Shown here: positions 9,619 through 21,161 of the stretch, piece after piece
How the letters are laid out: each line of letters starts with the position of its first letter
How positions within the stretch are numbered: the stretch's first letter is position 1
Assembly: GCA_009760855.2 (NCBI GenBank)
Contig: WPIO01000123.1
Location: forward strand, 870,001-934,000
DNA length: 64,000 bases
Origin: Cristatella mucedo
Lineage: Eukaryota > Bryozoa > Phylactolaemata > Cristatellidae
Reading direction: 5' to 3'
Made by a program: the position numbers and the translations under genes
Notes under the pieces: generated by a model
The model's input: the letters and a program-made list of their open reading frames with translations, nothing else
Databases searched by the model: none
Told to the model about the DNA's origin: nothing

Positions 9619-10261
9619 AGTAGCTGCGGCTATATAGAATATAGCTAAATAGAATAAAAAAAATCAAGTAGCCTAGCTTACACATTTTTGCCTAAGAAAG
9701 CACGGATTACACAGCCTGGATGAACTTAAGATTTGGCATCCGTTTAGCCAGAACTGTATGCAAGCTGAGAAACACGGCCAAGTTGAAACTTCTGCAAACC
9801 CCAAAGCTTGGCTGTTTATCCTATAATCACTTTGGTAAACTGATTCTTTAATAAACATATGGCTGTCACTTACAAATATCCCTGCCTTATCAAGCATACT
9901 TTCCAGCAAGCCACTGGCTTGATTAGACGACTTCCCTAAGCTAATAAGTTATCCTGTGGTCTGGCCATCATTTCGTTGGATTTAGAACCCCCTAATTTAG
10001 TTCGAAAGTTCTACAGCCGAAAGAACATTCCCCAAAAATCTAACAAATTTCTTTTTTCATACAGCATAAAAACTGTGTAATGGCACGGTTAAAATGACTT
10101 GAGTGGCAATGAAACCTGCTGGTATATGGTCCTAATCAAGAATAGCTGCATGCACAAATTTATTGCCTGGTCATACACTGACTGAATGCGGGTCATTTGC
10201 TTCAGAGCCTTACAATCGGTAATGGCGCTGTAACTTTACCCCCCTGAAAGTGATCTAATGT
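9619..10261. other. No gene recognised
   Basis: The stretch is AT-rich. No repeat match or coding signal is seen. Confidence 0.4.
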
Positions 10262-10535
10262 ATATTTGTCTGTAACTTCACAAAGCCATAAAGACTATGT
10301 GCATGCGTGTTACATAAGAGAGTTTTGTATAGCCCACTCACAGCCTAAGCGGCTTTCGGTAGGCATACGGTAGCCAACAGACTTTGCCTCACGCAACAAA
10401 GTGAAAGTGGGAAGCATAGCTGAGTCAGGAGGCCAATTGAGGTAGTGAGCAGCATGGAAGTAGCGGCCTAGGACTGCTGAAAAGATGACCCATAGTCGGC
10501 AGTAGGAGAGTAGTTGTTGCTGCATAAGCATCCTG
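10262..10535 (-). mobile_element. LINE family B 3' end (outer copy, left part)
   Basis: Reading leftwards it gives the family B C-terminus (CSPDSAMLPTF.., SRLGCEWAIQNS) and the 3' tail. It is interrupted at about 10536 by a copy in the opposite direction and continues at about 11441. Confidence 0.7.
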
Positions 10536-11440
10536 CTTCTCATAGGACACCCTAAGCGTGTGGCTGGATTAAAAGGCTTTGCTGCTCTAAAAGGTGATGC
10601 GATTGTGCGACCTTCACCACATGCTCGTAATCTAGGTGTCGTATTCGACAGCTGCCTCAATTTCAAAAGCATCATTCAGAAGACTGCCTCTACAGCTAGC
10701 CATCACATCCGATCCCTATTCAAGATTAGAAGCTGTCTCCCACAGGGGCTTGTAAAAAATTTAACTAGCTCTTTAGTTCTGTCTCGGCTTGATTATTGTA
10801 AATCCCTTTTCGCTGGGCTACCAAAGAAAGCTATTATGCCACTACAGCGGACTATGAATATGGCTGCAAGGCTGGTCTTCAAGTCCAAGAGGTTTGAGCA
10901 CGTGACACCTCTGCTGAAAGAGGTAGGATGGTTTCCGGTTGAGCAAAGGATACAGAGCAAAGTTCTTACGCTGACCCACAAGGCCCGCCACGGGTTGGCT
11001 CCTTCATACCTAGCTGAACTGCTGCATCAGTTTCAGCCTGTTCGTGCTCTCAGGTCCAGTGTGGACAATAAATTAGCTGTCCCATTCCTCTGCTGAATGA
11101 CAGTTGGCGACAGAAGCTTTAGCTCTACAGGTCCTAGACTGTGGGACTCGCTTCCACAGTTCTTACGCAACGACATCTACTCTCCAACTGCCGACTATGG
11201 CACATCTTTTTCAGCGGTCCTGAACTGCTACTTCTATTCTACTCGGTACCTTACCTGCTCTCCTGACTCTGCTATGCTTCCCACTTTCTCTTTGTTGCGT
11301 GAGACGAAGTCTGTTGGGTACCGAATATGTACCGAAAGCCGCTTAGGCTGTGAGTGTGCTATACAAAAATCTCCTGCGTAACACCCACATGGTCTTTATG
11401 ACTTTGTGGAGTTACTGAAGGAGATACATTACATTACATT
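10536..11440 (+). mobile_element. LINE family B copy inserted into an inverted family B copy
   Basis: An open frame at 10560-11096 (178 codons) covers the region after the RT palm ([20 protein letters not shown], then NLGVVFDSCLNF) through MNMAARLVFKS and HKARHGLAPSYLAELL. A stop at 11094-11096 separates it from the last 94 residues (11097-11381; SFSSTGPRLWDSLPQFLRND, ESRLGCECAIQ). The 3' end is the family B tail with repeated acatt. Endonuclease and RT catalytic parts are absent. Confidence 0.8.
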
Positions 11441-11615
11441 CCATCGTGGAAGCAAGTTCCTCAGTCTAGGACCTGCACAGCTAAAGCTTCCGTCGCCAAC
11501 GGTCTTTAAGCAGATGAATGAAACAGCTAATTTATTGTCCATACAGGACTTAAGGGCTCGAAGAGGCTGAAACTGGTGCGGCAGCTCAGCTAGGTAAGGA
11601 GCCAAGCCGTGACAA
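11441..11615 (-). mobile_element. LINE family B (outer copy, right part)
   Basis: This continues the minus-strand copy from 10535, reading the 'LAVPFL..VGDGSF' and 'LAELPHQFQPLRAL'-like part in reverse. Confidence 0.65.
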
Positions 11616-12229
11616 TCCAGTCATCGTTGATACACTAGCTGCAATGTAAGTGTTCTGCTGGCAAGGCGCATGAGTGAGCAAAGCTGTGAGTTGGTTCATC
11701 CATACTGTTGAAAATCCAAAAAGCTGTATCGGGCAGCTCCAAGGATAGGCTACATGGCCTGCCGCACTACCGCCCGAGGCACTGAGGGCTAGTGAGCAGG
11801 TCAGACCACCGCCCGGCTGGCTGCAAGTCGGCAGCATCGAAGCACGGCGAATCAGTCTGCCATACTTGACAGACGGACCACTTGTGTTGAAGGGCGTCAG
11901 CTTCAGTATCGCTGGCAGCGATAAGGTGAGCACTTTTGCTGCTGCCACATGCACACGCGCACACACACACACACACAAACACATACACACACAGGAAGTT
12001 CTTGAACTCACTCGACCGGTCGCCGGGATACGACTCTTCTTCGGCTCCCGGGCCACTATTCCAGGGAGCGGCTAGACAGCCTTAGCAAATCATTATCATG
12101 AAGCTCCAAGTAGCCAACCCATCATCCTAAAAGGCTGGGCTTGGCAACAAAGCCAAGTCTCCAGTTCACTATACCAACGTTTATCTTTCAGGTGGAGTGA
12201 GTGTGGGACAAACAGCCATATGCCGTGTT
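11616..12229. other. Gene-free stretch with a CA microsatellite
   Basis: A (CA)n tract with interruptions lies at about 11950-11993. The minus-strand frame over it is a microsatellite artefact. Nothing else is recognised. Confidence 0.5.
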
Positions 12230-12725
12230 AAGCATTATTCACCAGGTAACAGCCCAGCAGGCAAACTGACCATAACCTGAGGAGGGAGATTATCTCCACT
12301 AAAGCTGCCTGCACTGCTAAGACGAGCTCAAATGCAAGACGACATGAGTATCCGGTGTGTCCATTCGCTTAATTTAAATAGGTTTGTCGCCATAGAACCC
12401 GAATCTAAATTACATGCGTTAAATTATTAAACAGTGGCATATTCCGATTCTGAATACATTTGGACTCTTTACCAGTGAAGTCGCTCAGCAAAACTGGCAC
12501 AAGTTAGCACGGCAGCATTTGTGAAGTAATAAAGTCGAAAGGGCTCAGGTAGAAGGTCTGGCTCTCACGTTGCTTAAACAGCTGCAGCCACAAGGAACAG
12601 AATCAACATTCTTGGTTTAGCATAGGCCAGCGAAATATGCCATACTGTCAAATTTCCTAACCGACATTGTTGCTCTCAAGAAAATTAGAACGGCACTGAC
12701 TAGATGGTATTTAGATTACTGCAAC
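12230..12725 (+). repeat. Fragment of the dispersed repeat unit
   Basis: It carries the module 'gcaggcaaactgaccataa' and 'gctgcctgcactgctaagac', a diverged middle, and one 175-bp subunit (cagctgcagccacaaggaac at about 12580). It is related to the units at 6.2, 19.5, 55 and 59 kb. Confidence 0.5.
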
Positions 12726-12779
12726 AGCACTCTGGACAGACCTAGCTAGAGGCTAGGTGGCACAGCCAGGCTCTCAGTC

Positions 12780-12990
12780 TAGCTTTGTCCAACTTTGAGT
12801 GCTTATGCATGCTAACACTGCATCCTGCCACTATTTGAATGCTGATACTGTGCATGTCACATCTAACCTTGAAATGCCTGTTGTTATCGAGGCTGCTGCC
12901 ACTAACCGGAAAACTACGCTTCCTGTACAGCACATGTAAAGTGACCAGAAACGGTTATCTGAAAGTGCTGTAGAACTCTATCAATATTAT
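12780..12990 (+). mobile_element. LINE family A 3'-tail relic
   Basis: This is a diverged family A 3' UTR (gcttatgcatgctaacactg, gctgatactgtgcatgtcac) ending near an ATT-like run. Confidence 0.5.
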
Positions 12991-13319
12991 TAAAGTGCTA
13001 GACTAGGAGACTTGGCAGGCTAATTATTGAACCTTAAGTGCCATCATCAGCAGGTACTTGGATTTGAAAGTGATCTAACTTAGCTAAAAGGCTAATTAGT
13101 TTTCGAGTCCCTAGTACCTAAGCAAACAAATCTTAGCTGTTTAATTTTTCCATCAGCATCTCCTACTGCATAGAGTTGAGGTTAAAACGATATGTGCCAC
13201 AATACCACCTTCTCATAAACATCGATAATCGAGACTACTTTCTTAGACTGAAGTGTAGTGCAGGGCTCAAAGTGACCGAATACTTGATGTTGTGCTAAGA
13301 AGCATAAGACTAGCGGCAG

Positions 13320-14500
13320 TAGCAATATATTTTCCGAAGGTTGCAAAGTAAGTTTTCAGCTAGAGGGGCAATCGATTCAGCCAACTGAGCGTTTGTTCTG
13401 CAGACCCTCAACCATCATTCCAAATCTAGTGACTGTAAGGAAGTTCTGCCAGCCTCTTAATTCCGATAGGCTGAGCTTAGAGGCACAGTTCGTATTGTGA
13501 TTCGCTATGAGGTCCCGGTCGTTTAGGAGGAGATAGCTACAGGAGGACCGTCATATACAAGAACAACGTTTGCTCAGCCGTGTATTTCTAAGCAGCATTG
13601 CCACGTACAGGCTGGACACACATAAGCAGAGCTGGTAATCAACGTCGTCCCCCAAGTGGTGTGCACAAGTCGGTATGCTGTTTTATAGCTGCCAGTTACA
13701 ATCGTCCGGTCGCTGACCCCGACAGGTGACGACATGGGCAAGCTACACAAGGGCAGACTAGCCCCCAGAAAATGCCACTCCTTACACGTTATCACTTCAC
13801 CCGGTGACGCGATAAGACATTCTTTGGGTGGTCGGGCTGTTTTCGACACCGACTTCTTCTGATGATTTTCACACTGCTATGGCTTTACCAAATCAAAGCG
13901 AGTGCAAGGTGAAAGATTCAGGCAGAGGCTCGTTGAACGTGAGCATGGCACGGTTACTTACACAGGTGCCAATGAAGCCAACTGCTTGGGTGCTTTGGCT
14001 GTATGCAAGGATAGCACTAGCAGACGGTCCTCATCTCTTTGACATTCGTAGCTTCTCATTTCAGATCGATCTCTGAACGTCGATAATCCAATCAGTCTGA
14101 GTGGTGTGCATTGCCTTTCAAAACCATGAGAATAAGCAGGTTAGCGGCTTACGGCAGCGGGTGAGCATGGTAACCTGCAGGCAAGCCATGTCCCATCGTC
14201 CAGCAGGCAAGGGCCATCTAGTATGGAGCCTCTGAAACCTCGGATGTGTAACTGACGTACATACCATATAAGATCCAGTAAGCAGATGATATTACTATTC
14301 TGAAACCAGATCAAGCCATGCAGTTTAAGCCAACTCAAACTGATCGATCTAAAGATTGACGGCAGCAAACGGCCGAACCTAGCAGCCGATACGATGCTGT
14401 AGTCGAGCGTCGGGGTGTTGGCTGCTGCTTGCTCGATCCAAGGGCCGTCGGCGATTCACAGTATTCTCGTTTCAGCAATCTAAGCAGCTATTAGCCATTT
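13320..14500 (+). repeat. Segmental-duplication block, blocks a and b
   Basis: About 13320-13640 matches about 54085-54400. About 13670-14500 matches about 56640-57440, and its right part also matches 16265-17165. In the 54-57 kb copy these two parts are separated by about 2.2 kb of the dispersed repeat unit; here they are almost adjacent. Confidence 0.65.
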
Positions 14501-14749
14501 CATTGCGAACATAGCAGCGTTTCAACCATAGGGTCTACTCCCTTGGCACATCAACCTATTTGCCACTGTCAGCTGTAAGTGCAGCATAGGACTGACCTTG
14601 GGCTGTGTAGGCTTCGCTCCCTTCCTCAGTGCCATAAGGCCACCACACCAACCGACACAGAGTCAGACCAATCGAGGCACTCCAGCGCAGCAAGGGCACA
14701 ACATTCGCGCCTCACCGACCAATACACACCTCAGATATGCACAGATGCC
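14501..14749. other. Spacer, no gene recognised
   Basis: Only short frames are present and no repeat match is seen. Confidence 0.35.
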
Positions 14750-15338
14750 TAGTTGCAGAGGTAGCAGTCCAACCGGCCCCGAGCCATACAGGGCATCCTG
14801 AAACCGGCAGCCAGACAACCTATCAGGGTGACCAGGAGGCTTACTGTGCATTGTGAGCGATGTGCTGCAACGACATCAATGACAAGGTTGATGCGCTGCT
14901 TTACCACCTGCTTAGGAGGACAGACTAAGATGATGGCCAACTCCTGTGATTGTTCTCGGACGGTGATCTGAACGCAAGCCTGGGTCGAGCGCACATCACG
15001 TCACTGGGGTCGGACCACCTCGAATACAGGCATATCCCCTTGCTCAACCCAGGCTGCAGTCTTATAGCCACTGTCTTTAAAGCCTGCTCATTCAAGAGGC
15101 TCCTCCATCGTGAAAGGTTGGCTCGACCATCCTAACGCACAAGCGTGGAGAAGCCACACTTCCTGTGAACTTGAGACCCATCATGCTCCTGCCGATGCTC
15201 TACAAACTCATGCTGGGGGCCCTTTGGCTGCTAGACTTTTCGAAAACCTACGAGCTGATGGATGGCTCTGTGAGCAGCAGAAGCACTTTCTGCCAGGTGT
15301 CCAGGTCTGCCTCGAGTAGTGCTTCTTATGATATAACT
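14750..15338 (+). pseudogene. R2/NeSL-type LINE reverse transcriptase relic, N-terminal part (copy 1)
   Basis: Pieces in shifting frames read like the start of an RT domain of the restriction-like-endonuclease LINE group: NLRPIMLLPMLYKLM (about 15168-15212), then, after a frameshift, RLFENLRADGWLCEQQKHFL and PGVQVCLE (to about 15320). The family pattern is 'nwRPI.llp.lYKl.....RL.....a.g.....QkgFlPgvqGClE'. The relic is interrupted at 15339 by a LINE A tail and continues at about 15581. The partner at 51620-52180 has the same content and the same LINE A insertion. Upstream sequence (14750-15130) also matches the partner but I do not recognise a domain there. Confidence 0.55.
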
Positions 15339-15580
15339 AATAATAATAATAATAATTACAATAACAATAATACATTTGATAAAGCACCCTCAGAGAACTC
15401 AATCTTTTTCTAGGCGCTTTACATTTGCTGCAAAGCAAGCATGATCTAATGATTGGTGTTAGCCAGCTCACTAAACAACAAGGATGACATGGTTTAGGGT
15501 GACATGCACAGGGCCAGCGTGCAAGTGTGGTTAGTGGCAGCATGCTCAGTGTCGGAGCGCATAAGCATATGCTGCGCCAT
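15339..15580 (-). mobile_element. LINE family A 3' tail inserted in the RT relic
   Basis: It begins with the reversed (ATT)n tail, then 'aaagcaccctcagagaactc' and the 3' UTR. The same insertion at the same site exists at 52181-52395, so it predates the duplication. Confidence 0.75.
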
Positions 15581-16264
15581 AGGCTGGCGTATGCATTCTC
15601 TATTGCGATCCCAACATACATAAAAGACGGATCGCAGGAGCTCACGAAATGCTGGGATAGATAGGTGTGTTTTTTCGTGATCGAGGCAGCCGTTAGCACT
15701 ACCATCGACAAACGGTCATTCGACAGCCTCTCCCTATATGCCTAGACCTACAGAATCCATTTGGAAGCATCCTGCACTCCTTCTCATGCAGGCCCTGCCC
15801 CGGGTCAGGGTTCCAGCCTCGTCTTTTGTAGGTTTTTGGATTGCCTATACACAGATGCATTGATGATGCTGCACGTGAGCAACAAAGACCTCACGCTGTT
15901 TCATCCACAGCAGGTGATCCTCCGTTGCCCATTCTGTTTGAAGTGGTCATGGAACCAATCGTGAGATCAATCCTGGCATGAAAGGCTTCAGGCTTCCGGA
16001 TGGGCAACTTTAGAGGAATGCGTCTCAGCAATAGGAGGCCACCAACATTCCTAACTCTAGCCAACTTCACCCCCGAGAAATGTCGCTCAGACTGCCAGCT
16101 CGAAGGTAAGTGGCACCTGCATTGAATGACATTCGCAGCCTTCCCGAAGGCAAAACAGCTGTGTATCTGGGCACCCTGCAGGGCCCGGGCTACCCCAGGG
16201 TGGACACTGAGAAAGCTTGGCTGACACTCTGGAGATTCATCAGTGCGCTGCACACCTCTCCCCA
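15581..16264 (+). pseudogene. R2/NeSL-type LINE reverse transcriptase relic, C-terminal part (copy 1)
   Basis: After the LINE A insertion the RT continues with stops and shifts. The clearest motif is DPPLPILFEVVMEPIVRSIL at about 15916-15975, matching the 'GDPLSPiLFn.vmePl.rsI' block. Further on, 'NFTPEKCRS' (about 16066-16092) matches the 'lnp.KC.sl' region just after the palm. I did not find the catalytic ADD box. The partner is 53360-54005. Confidence 0.55.
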
Positions 16265-17165
16265 TGGAAGAAGCTATGAGAATAAGCAGGTTAGCGGCTT
16301 ACAGGTGAGCATGGTAATGTAATGTAATGCATCTCCATCAGTAACTCCACAAAGTCATAAAGACCATGTGGGTGTTACGCAGGAGAGTTTAGTATAGCCC
16401 ACTCACAGCCTAAGCGGCTTTCGGTACGCATTCGGTAGCCAACAGACTTCGTCTCACACAGCAAAGAGAAAGTGGGAAGCATAGCAGAGTTAGGAGAGCA
16501 GTTGAGGTAGTGAGTAGCATAGAAGTAGCAGTTCAGGACCGCTGAAAAAGATGTGCCATAGTCGGCAGTTGGGGAGTAGATGTCGTTGCGTAAGAATTGT
16601 GGAAGCGAGTTCCACAGTCTAGGACCGGCAGAGCTAAAGCTTCTGTCGCCAACTGTCTTTAAGCGGAGGAATGGGACAGCTAATTTATTGTCCACACAGG
16701 ACCTGAGGGCGCGAACAGGCTGAAACTGATGCAGCAGTTCAGCTAGGTATGAAGGAGCCAAGCCGTGGCGGGCCTTATGGGTCAGCGTAAGAACTTTGCT
16801 CTGTATCCTTTGATCAACCGGCAACCATTCTAACCTGCAGGCAAGCCATGCCCCATCGTCCAGCAGGCAAGGGCCATCTAGTATGGAGCCTCTGAAACCT
16901 CGGATGTGTAAGTGACCTACATACCAAATAAGATCCAGTAAGCAGATGATATTACTATTCTGAAACCAGATCAAGCCATGCAGTTTAAGCCAACTCAAAC
17001 TGATCGATCAAATGATTGACGGCAGCAAACGGCCGAACCTAGCAGCCGATACAGTGCTGTAGTCGAGGGTCGGCTGCTGCTAGCTGGATCTGAGGTTCAT
17101 CGGCAATTCACGGTATTCTCGTTTCAGCAATCGAAGCAGCTATTAGCCATTGGATTGCAAATATA
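16265..17165 (+). repeat. Segmental block b, second local copy
   Basis: This matches 14100-14500 and 57060-57450, but is interrupted by a LINE B insertion at 16318-16830. Confidence 0.7.
16318..16830 (-). mobile_element. LINE family B copy with two preserved empty sites
   Basis: On the minus strand it reads the family B C-terminus (HKARHGLAPSYLAELLHQFQ to ESRLGCEWAILNSPA). It interrupts 'gagcatggtaacctgc', which is intact at about 14166-14182 and 57107-57123. The flanks repeat only taa, a very short target duplication. Confidence 0.8.
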
Positions 17166-17169
17166 GCAG

Positions 17170-17990
17170 CGTTTCAATCAATAATAAATGTCTCGGACCG
17201 TGACCAAAACACGTGAAGTCAAACTGATATCAGATCGAAATAAAATCGCACAAATCCCTGATAAAGGAGAACTTGGTAACTATTGGCCATATACTGCCTC
17301 CACTGGAAAGTTGACTTTAAATAGACATGATAAAAGAGATTTGTAGGATGGCTTGGAGGATCTGCTAAACGTTTGAAATTGAGAAAGTAAAGTGTGACGA
17401 TGGGGACTCTTCGGTGAGAAACTAAGTCTACTAAATTAGGAGCAGCCAGGTTAAAAGACTTGTGGTTTGTAATACACACTACATCCTGCACATGTGTGTA
17501 AACGAATTAATTCTCCAAAAAGCAAGACCAGTTCGGTAGAGTGAACGCAGAGATGACCGGAGCAATTGTTACTGAGCTGACACTCTTAGGGTGCTAGGTC
17601 GTCTCAGTTAATAACCTTCTCTAGCAGACCAATATTTAGTTTGTGTGCAGAGTAACGGAACGCTCGATCCTCAAAAGATTTAGATACAGTGGAACTACCA
17701 TCTTGTGAAATGACTAGATGCTGATCGGATTTTGTCAAAAAAAAGGATATGCTGCAGTTTTTAGAGCTCGTGCAATTAGTAGACAACGGCAGAAATATCA
17801 CCCGGAGTACAAAGCTTCGGCCACACCTCTGTTAGTCGTTTCTTCCTTCTCCTTTGCTTCCTTCTCCTTTGCTTCCTTCTCCTTTGCCTCTTTCTCCTTT
17901 CCAAATCTGTAATAATCAATAATAATAGCTGTAATAATAGTCATAATGTGGCTGATGTAGCGACGCATAATTTCAGTACTCACTTATCAA
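17170..17990. repeat. Segmental block d (LINE D relic plus decayed exon)
   Basis: This matches about 57460-58380. On the minus strand, about 17604-17710 reads SKSFEDRAFRYSAHKLNIGL, related to the LINE A C-terminus 'PKSFGDRAFSSYAPKAWNSL', so part of the block is an old LINE (called family D here). A decayed exon copy sits at its right end. Confidence 0.6.
17827..17906 (-). pseudogene. Decayed duplicate of the KEKE-rich exon
   Basis: It has the same acceptor context (gattattacag) and the same donor context (aacagag then gtgtgg) as the exon at 58135-58317, and encodes GKEKEAKEKEAKEKEAKEKE. The copy is 80 bp instead of 183 bp, so its length is not a multiple of three and the frame is lost. Four 15-bp units (ttccttctcctttgc on the plus strand) lie at about 17840-17900. 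It arose with the surrounding segmental duplication. Confidence 0.6.
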
Positions 17991-17992
17991 AG

Positions 17993-18634
17993 CACGTCTG
18001 TCGTGAGCGTCCCAGCTGCCACATCACACTACTTCTCGCCAACCTGCACCGGCTACCAGTCAATCAACGGATTGCCTTCAAATTTTTGTCGCTCACTTTT
18101 ATTACCTTCATTCTTTGGCTCCACTCTATCTCTCAGATCTACTCCACCAACCATGCCAAGCATCGTACCACCAGCTTTTTGGAATTCAACAGTTTACCAC
18201 TGCCTTGTACCAACCTTAAATCCTTTGGAGGCCATGCATTTAGTTCGTTTGCACCCAAAGCCTGGAACTCCCTCCAAACATGCGTCGCAACATCCTCTGA
18301 CTTGACCACATTTAAAAAGGACTTAAAAACACACCTACTTTTCTTTGCACGCTACTTTTTCTTTTACTTTACTTAGGACAGCATTTAGTGGGTCCCTGTG
18401 ATTCTTCCTTCGTGAGCTTATGCGCGCTGATACTGTGCATGCTGCCAATAACCACATTTGCATACTGATCCTGTGCAGTTCACCCCTTACCATGCTATTC
18501 CTGTTATTAATCAAGCGTGATATTACCCACCATTCCATTGCATTCCTGTTTGCATCAAATGTAAAGCACCTAGGAAGATTTTGAGTTCTCGGAATTTGCT
18601 TTATCAAGTGCGTTATTATTTTATAATTACTATT
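17993..18634 (+). mobile_element. LINE family A copy with AAAG target duplication and an empty site at 58.4 kb
   Basis: This is a 5'-truncated copy covering the C-terminal coding region (LPTCVATSSDLTTFKKDLKTHLL) and 3' UTR. It is flanked by aaag (17989-17992 and 18635-18638). The partner block reads straight through at about 58386-58402 (cttatcaaaattcacagctg). Confidence 0.8.
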
Positions 18635-18638
18635 AAAG

Positions 18639-19660
18639 TTCACAGCTGGCTACTAAACCTGCAGCTGCTGCTGAAAGCTCGTATCGTCTAAAAAGGAACC
18701 CTCTGATCCCGGTAGGCTTAAAAATATTTACAATTCATAGAATGGAAAGCATATGCATCTCCATCTGTAATTTCGTGAAGAAAAATAAGCAATGTACTTG
18801 TTACACTGGACGGTTTTCTGTAGAGCTCTCCATGCCTAATCGGCTTTCAGTAATAAATCCGGTAGCCAAATTACTTCATTTGAGAAATCAAAAAGAAAGC
18901 ATTGGAACTGTTACTAAGGCTGTCATCGAGTGATCGGATTTGTATACGATCTAACTAAGCTAGTGGGGTTAGTTTTTTGACCGTCAGAAGTACGATGGCC
19001 AAGTAAAACTAATAATACGTCTGATATAGCGTCCTTGGAGTGCTCGTTCTCCCTTTCTAAGGACTTTGCAATTGCATCAGCTTTTAGCCTTCTCAGCATG
19101 ATCATGTCACGCGATTTGATTGCCTGCTTTAAAGTTAAATAGCTAGGGCCAAGAGACGTTCGGCCGGTCTGCTGTAAAACTACTGAAGCAAAAGTACCAG
19201 TAGCCTCTCAAATGCCGTGCTGAGCATGGTGCCGTTGTGCCATCTCGGCTGACCGAAGTAAAGTCTCCTACTTTTACCTACATAGTATTCAAGAATTCTG
19301 GCATGCTAAGGCAAGGATACTACATTTAAATATTTCTGCTCATTTTTGACATGTCAAATCTCTTTTTATAGCAAACTGTTTACTGGTCTCGCTGCCTTTG
19401 CAATCAGTCCCTTAATTTTGAAGAACTTCTACTGCCATTAGGAGGGGAATATGAGCTACTGCATGCAATTGCAATTGTGCCTGCAGCAGGGTATTTCTCC
19501 AGATAGGCAAGCATACCGTAATAAAAGTTGGGAAACTCCCCAATTAATGGTGTAGCATGCATAAGCTGTTATAGCAGCAGCATTGTTGTTTGCTGACTAG
19601 TAGATATCAACTGGTTAGTTGAGATCGATAGTAGATATCGTGAAAGTGGCTTGGGTTTAA
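18639..19660 (+). repeat. Segmental block e with old LINE tails
   Basis: This matches about 54400-55240 and 58395-59400. It includes a LINE B tail relic at about 18765-18900 and a LINE A tail relic at about 19000-19085, both reversed. All are shared with the partner copies, so they are old. Confidence 0.6.
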
Positions 19661-20000
19661 GGTCTGACTAACATGCAGCTTTAGCAGCTGCAGCCACAGT
19701 GAACCAATTCAACGGTCCTAACCTTTTGTATGGCCATCAAAATATGTCGTACTGTCAAGTTGCCTTGCTTACATCTTTGCAGTAAAGAAAGCAACAACAC
19801 TACTGCCTATCTTTTAGATTTACATTTTGAAAGGTTCGTCTCAACTGTTCCTCTAGCAGATGCAGCCACAATAAACAAATTCAACCGGCCAATTCTTGCT
19901 TAAACCATTTAAATGTGCTTAAATTTCATGTTGCACAGCTGACCTCTTTGCTTTCAATGCAGCATGAATCATACTGCCTGGATGACAAATGGATTCAGTA
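19660..20000 (+). repeat. Dimeric 175-bp subrepeat
   Basis: Two subunits carry 'agcagctgcagccacagtga' and 'gcagatgcagccacaataaa'. It is part of the dispersed unit at 19490-21740. Confidence 0.6.
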
Positions 20001-20420
20001 GCATATCGTCCTGACCAAGGATAAGGCTAAGTAGCACGACCGAGCTTTAGGTCTCGTGGCGACAAACACCAACAACTCCCAACCCAGGGTATTTTACAAT
20101 AAACTAACTGAGTCAATTCAGACAGGCGTCGGCCTACTCGACTCCTGCATTGGCACCTCTATTTTCCAGCGAGCCTATTGCTAGACTCGAAGACGAGGCT
20201 GGCCAATTAGGGATACAGCTCAGTATCTATCGTCATTTACTTGGTTGTTTACTTATCTAAATACGAAAAATGGATTAGAAGTTACCAAAGCACAAGATCC
20301 TGGAATTAAAACCTGATCGGTCTAAACGATTCAGTATAAGACTGTGCACAATGAAGTGGCTAAAAAGACTTGTGTTTCAAGAATGTCTTCTGCTTGGTCC
20401 TAAACTAGACTAGTTGCTAG

Positions 20421-21157
20421 TGTACCCAGGCTGGGTTTGGTTGGCTGGGACCGGACGGCTATAGTGAGGGTTAGGGTCACCGGCTAGGCCGTGGTCAGAC
20501 CTATGCATTTCCGGATGTGTGGTGACGAGAGGTCACCCGGGCTCTTGGGTACGGGAAGTTGGCCAAGTAAGTCGTGGTGTTGGAGGCTCCCGGTCTCGCC
20601 GAGTTATGCACCTGGATTCGGGCAGGCGTGCTCCGGCGATGCTGCCACGCACGCAAGGGAACTAGTACCCAAGGCATGAGCGGAGCTGGATAGCTCGCTC
20701 GTTGTTGACTTGTTTATACCGCGTCCCCCCCCTGTGTAGTGTGTTCGTGACCACCCCCCCAGTGTGTTGGCGTATTTTGGTGGAAGCTTACGACTGTGGT
20801 AGTTGTCGACTCGGACTAGCCAGCAGTTACTCAGCCAGTCGGGTTTTGGACGGCGTATGCTCGTACTGTTGGACTCGGAGTTGGTACAACGACAGGACTG
20901 CGGAAGCCGACTGACCCCAACTAACACGTTTGTTCGCGCTTGCTGCGTCGTCTTGCGCCCGCGTAGTGTACTGTGTATAGGACCCTCCCAGTAGACTTGT
21001 TTAGTTGCTCTGTTGTTGTTGGCTCATGCGTTATAAAGATGTTTAACCTGATGGCCGCTCGTCTTACCCTAGCTCGGCGGCATGGCGAGCGGCAGCTTGA
21101 CCAGAGTATGGCGGGGTTTGGCGGGAATTAGCCTTTGACCCCTGGAGCCCGGTTATA
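20421..21157. mobile_element. 737-bp insertion with CTAG target duplication (solo-LTR-like, unclassified)
   Basis: The GC-rich segment starts TGTACCCAGG and ends CCCGGTTATA. Four bases ctag occur on both sides (20417-20420 and 21158-21161). Two paralogous blocks continue without it: ttgctagtatggatgt at about 55976-55991, and a diverged version at about 60140. Size, TG start and 4-bp duplication suit a solo LTR of a Gypsy-type element, but the TA end is unusual. It has C-runs at about 20726 and 20753. The 62-107 residue frames inside are not convincing. No second copy is seen in the window. Confidence 0.75.
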
Positions 21158-21161
21158 CTAG

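Noticed and set aside
11586-12056. 156-codon minus-strand frame with a Cys/Val-rich run
   Set aside because: The run is the translated CA microsatellite and the rest lacks a domain pattern.
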